NCBI GenBank assembly: GCA_037074765.1
Contig: JBAMDO010000579.1
Span: forward strand, 434,001-498,000
Origin: Mansonella perstans
Taxonomy: Eukaryota > Nematoda > Chromadorea > Rhabditida > Onchocercidae
DNA: 64,000 bases
Reading direction: 5' to 3'
Shown: piece by piece, positions 60,391 to 64,000 of the stretch
Position numbering within the stretch: position 1 is the first letter of the stretch
Layout of the letters: each line of letters opens with the position of its first letter
The notes under the pieces: generated by a model
The model's database searches: none
Told to the model about the DNA's origin: nothing
Seen by the model: the letters and a program-made list of their open reading frames with translations, nothing else
Position numbers and translations under genes: made by a program

Positions 60391-62837
60391 CTGCCGGTCC
60401 AAATTCTATGATTTTAAACATGATTATCGTTTTAAATTTTTTTTTAGTAATCGCTATCCATATCATTATGTAAGTTTCATTTCTTATTTACTTACAGTTT
60501 CAGTTATTCTTCCTCATCAATCATGTATCATAACTTGTGGAATCTTTACTATAATGTAAAAGAAAATAAGTGATTTACGATCAAAAATTTCTTTTTTTAC
60601 TCTTTATTTTACTCCTTTATCCATATTTTATTTTTCTTTTTGAGATCTTTTCATTCCTCGAAATTATGTTTCTCATCTGCAAAAATTCACCTGTGAAATA
60701 TAATTCAAAAAAAATGGATAGTTCAACTCTATGCACCTGTTTATCGATTGTGTGACTTTTCATTAATTTGCTTTGGCAGAAGAATGACAGAAGGAGTAGG
60801 AAGGAATCGAATTTCATACTCAAACTGGTCGCTGTAAATAATTCTTGTTTAAATTCTTTTTCTATATTTCCTTTTTTTATTGTTGCATTAAAGTAAAATT
60901 GAAGAAATTTCGTGGTTATTACAAAATTGTGTCCTTTATGAAACAGAAAGAGATAGTATGATTCAATTTTCTTAACTAATCACATGAAAGAATGTATCCG
61001 CCGCATTTTTTATTTTTTATCGTTCGGTATGTACCATTTCTCCCGAAATATGTTTGACAGAAACCGTCTTTCTCCGAGCTTTTTCCTTTTTTTCAGTTTA
61101 TGAAGTTTCCTGTTTGCATTTTGGTAACGAATGTAAAGATTTCTTGACAGAAGGAAACATACCTGTTGTTCAATTTAGTTTTCGAATATTTGGCACTTTT
61201 ATAAAGCATCGTTCTTTCATGCTTTTAATTTTCTGTCATTCGGAATTAATTTTAAATAAGTATCCACATCTATTTTAAGTGGCTTCTCAGATATACGGTT
61301 TAATTTTAATAATAAATTTATTAAAACTTTAAACATAAATATTCTCATTTTCTTTTTACACTTTCTCTACAAAAATCTAGAAGACCATAAATTACATTGA
61401 AAAGCGAAGAATTGCAAAGAATGGATGAACTTTAGATTAGTTTGAATTTGAGATTTAGGCTCGAATTGTAGCGTTTGCCTTTTTTTAAAAAAAATTTAAA
61501 AAAAGCTGTTAAACCAATGGATATTAATCGTGTTATCTTTGCTCAAAAATTACCGTGGTTTTGCTAAATTCGGTTCATTTTCATGTTGAATAGAGAACTT
61601 TTGCAGTACTTATTAGTAAAGTATACAGCAACAATGATAAATGTATTTAATGGTCCAGTCGAGCCAGTATCGTTGGCCGAATTTCAAAAACCCAACGGGA
61701 AGAAACTTTTGTTCTCTTGTCATACCGTTAGCCTTTTTTTTTTTTTTCAATATTTCATTATCACTTTTTCACTATAAACAATGGATTGGTGTGCAAATTC
61801 ATCTATGTATTAATGATAATCCAAGATTTTAAGGTGAATATATTTTGTGTATCGTACTTCCTGAGCTATATAACTTTTCCAATTGCTTCGTTGTTTAAGC
61901 GTTATTGTGTTACTGTATATATGTTCTTAAGATTTCAAACAATTTTTTAAATACTACTGTTGCATTTTCATCTTCATAAAGCGCTAAATGTCATATGGTA
62001 CCTGTAATGGAGCAATAAAAATTAAAGATTTTTCAGTACTGTATAACAAGCTTGGCTTTTACTGTTATAAGTATATAATGAGTGAAGAAATGAAAACATC
62101 GAGACTGAAGTATCAATATTTCGGAAATAGTTTGTGGGATAATATAGTCTTTATTTATCTGATGCTACGTACTTGCTGCAGAAAGAGATTTTTGCTTTTG
62201 CTTTTCTTTTGTCCTATATGCATAAAAAAAGGCATTTGCTCACGGGATATGGTAGTTTCCAGGTATTTATCAAAAATAAGAACTGGTGGTTTAGCATTGT
62301 CCAATTACCTTTCGACAAAAACGACAGTATCATTTCAACGATTTGGAAGATTCTTTGAAAATCTTTACTTCTGAATTCGTGCGGATCTCGATGGAGAATT
62401 CTCATGATATGCTCATTGCAAAAAAATCGAAGCGTATAGTTTATGCAAAAAAAAAAGTCTAGGAAAAGCAGTCAAGCAAAATTTGAGCAAGTTATACTTT
62501 GACATATGCAACAGTGAAAGAGGAATTTGCATGAAACTGCCTAGGCTGATTTATTTCCATATAGCATTGAAAACTTGGCCTAGCACTAGAGTAGAGAACT
62601 GAAATCTAGAGTAGAAAAGCCAGAACTTTCCATGAATTCCTCATTCTGTGCTTTTTTTTTTGTGAAATTTCAATGCAGTGATCCTATTTTTCAAGTGATG
62701 TCTCTTCAGATTAAGAACTCATCTATTTCTACGAATAAAAACTTCAGTAATGTCTGGAAAAATTCCAAATTGTAAAATTTCAAACTTTACTCTTTATCGA
62801 ACAATTAACAATTGTGCTGCTGAATACCTGATTGTAG
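60391..62837. other. Mostly intergenic; possible unresolved exons of the downstream gene
   Basis: After the GTF3C1 stop the sequence is AT-rich. One protein-like patch at about 61609-61727, after a TTTTGCAG acceptor, reads NVFNGPVEPVSLAEFQKPNG and could be an exon of the gene ending at 63283, but I could not chain it in phase to the next exon. A frame at 61988-62374 contains SKIRTGGLALSNYLSTK near its end; its status is open. Confidence 0.4.
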
Positions 62838-63283
62838 AAGCGACAAATAACTTATCACGAAGATGGTCGACGATTTGTGGGCGATAAAATTGAAAATGAA
62901 CAAACTGCTTCCACTCTTTGGACTACAGCTTTAACACATTCAGTAGCACAGAATTTGAAGGATCGACCTAGTGAAGGTTTCACGTTACGTGATGTTGGAA
63001 TTGGAGGATATGGTGAATTTTTTTTTCATTCAAAATAAGAAATGAAATTTGATCAATTGATCAATCGATCTTTTACTCTAAAAAATATGTCTTTAATCAT
63101 TCTTTCATTTCTTCCACAAATTACTTATTTTCAGTCTTAAAGAAAAATCAAAAATACATTTACTTTTCAGTGTCGTATTTGTTGCAACAATTCATACCAC
63201 ATTGTGACATATGGACAACGTTTATTTTGATAGCTGTGAATATTGCACTAATCTTACTATTTTTCTACATTTTTATACTCTGA
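62838..63283 (+). CDS. 3' exons of an unidentified tail-anchored membrane protein
   Basis: Two exons, 62838-63012 and 63171-63283, join in phase 1 and end in TGA. The first follows a TTGTAG acceptor and reads RRFVGDKIENEQTASTLWTT and KDRPSEGFTLRDVGIGGY. The second ends in a hydrophobic helix of about 22 residues (FILIAVNIALILLFFYIFIL) directly before the stop, the arrangement of a tail-anchored protein of the ER, nuclear envelope or mitochondrial outer membrane. The N-terminal part lies upstream in exons I could not establish. I do not recognise the family. Confidence 0.6.
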
Positions 63284-64000
63284 TTTATGCGAATAGTGTA
63301 ATTATTTTTTAAATCATAAAGCTGCCTGTATCTGTTAGATTTGTGCAAAATTAGCTATATTTTGAACAGTAAGAAATTCCAATTTATTTTATTACTAAAA
63401 TTATATGAGATGAAGCTAGCTTTGTATGTTATGAAACATTTGTTCGCCTATCTTGCATAGTGCAATACATCGATATGATCTGATGTTTAGAAGGATTCAT
63501 AGAAGATAAAAATGTGCCCACTGTGATAAAATCATTCTTCTATGCTCTGAAACTATTGAAGTTTAGCATTAAAAAAGAGATTTGAAAATAAGACTAAGAC
63601 ATAACTGCTATCGATAAAAACCTGAAAAATTTCATAAATGACAAAAAAAAACGAAAATTTACTACAAATGAATTATACATGATAAAAAGAAAAAGTTACC
63701 TATGTATCATTTTATGTATATTTGATATTGCTTTTTCTAGTTGTATTTCTATAAAGCTCCAAGTGAATTACATTTTAAATCAAATTTTTGACATTTTTTT
63801 TTGCAAGTACAAATGTCTTAAAGTATCCAATTAAGATAGATTCGCAATTTATTAATTTGAAGAGAATGAAATTTATCAATTTAATTTCTTCTCCAAATTA
63901 CTAAAACTTCTTCAAACTATCCGAAATTCATCAAATTACTGGAACTGTTTATAACATTTGTTCCCGACACAAATTATTTGCAAAATTTTCTTAGGCAAAA
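63284..64000. other. 3' flank, no gene seen
   Basis: AT-rich sequence after the tail-anchored protein gene, running to the window edge without a supported ORF. Confidence 0.55.

Noticed and set aside
61988..62374. 128-codon plus-strand ORF
   Set aside because: Its first half is Cys/Leu/Phe-rich translation of T-rich DNA. Only the end looks protein-like, and another frame there is equally open.

Overview
The window looks like nematode nuclear DNA, most likely from a parasitic clade III (filarial-type) worm. It is strongly AT-rich. Genes are split into many small exons (about 60-290 bases) by introns of about 50-1300 bases. Most introns run GT..TTTCAG, and several start codons lie 8-41 bases after an isolated TTTCAG-type acceptor, as expected for spliced-leader trans-splicing. 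The encoded proteins are eukaryotic housekeeping families. Placement below phylum is inference from sequence style, not from a search.

Layout, left to right. 1-3246 (+): 3' part of the TFIIIB subunit Bdp1, running off the left edge. 4690-6840: a decayed BEL/Pao retrotransposon, with integrase and RNase H pieces on the minus strand and a second RNase H piece inverted on the plus strand. 7498-14519 (+): complete AP-1 clathrin adaptor gamma subunit (21 exons, 851 codons). 18385-19263 (-): a TMEM14-family membrane protein. 23736-28062 (+): a nine-exon gene for a 417-residue protein I do not recognise, with an overlapping upstream ORF. 28818-30580 (-): a 150-residue miniature DZIP1-like protein. 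37617-40777 (+): a C2H2 zinc-finger protein with a problematic upstream exon. 42024-42406: a 24-base minisatellite with higher-order structure. 43828-48244 (+): RSPRY1 (RING + SPRY). 49909-60390 (+): the largest TFIIIC subunit, GTF3C1-like (30 exons, 1444 codons). 62838-63283 (+): the 3' end of an unidentified tail-anchored protein.

The genes do not form one pathway. The notable coincidence is that two partners of the RNA polymerase III initiation machinery, Bdp1 (TFIIIB) and the GTF3C1-type B-box-binding subunit (TFIIIC), lie about 47 kb apart on the same strand. AP-1 gamma and TMEM14 belong to membrane trafficking and organelle membranes, RSPRY1 to ubiquitin signalling, and DZIP1 relatives to cilia.

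All exon models were built by hand from splice signals and reading-frame continuity. The full-length models each sum to a multiple of three. The modelling showed recurrent AAG 3' splice sites (10 of about 93 introns) and a small number of likely GC-AG introns. The remaining third or so of the window is AT-rich intergenic DNA with small local duplications and a few coding-like fragments. I did not find a convincing new multi-gene system; the best candidates for novelty are the mini-DZIP1 protein, the orphan 417-residue protein, the hairpin-forming Pao remnant and the 24-base minisatellite.
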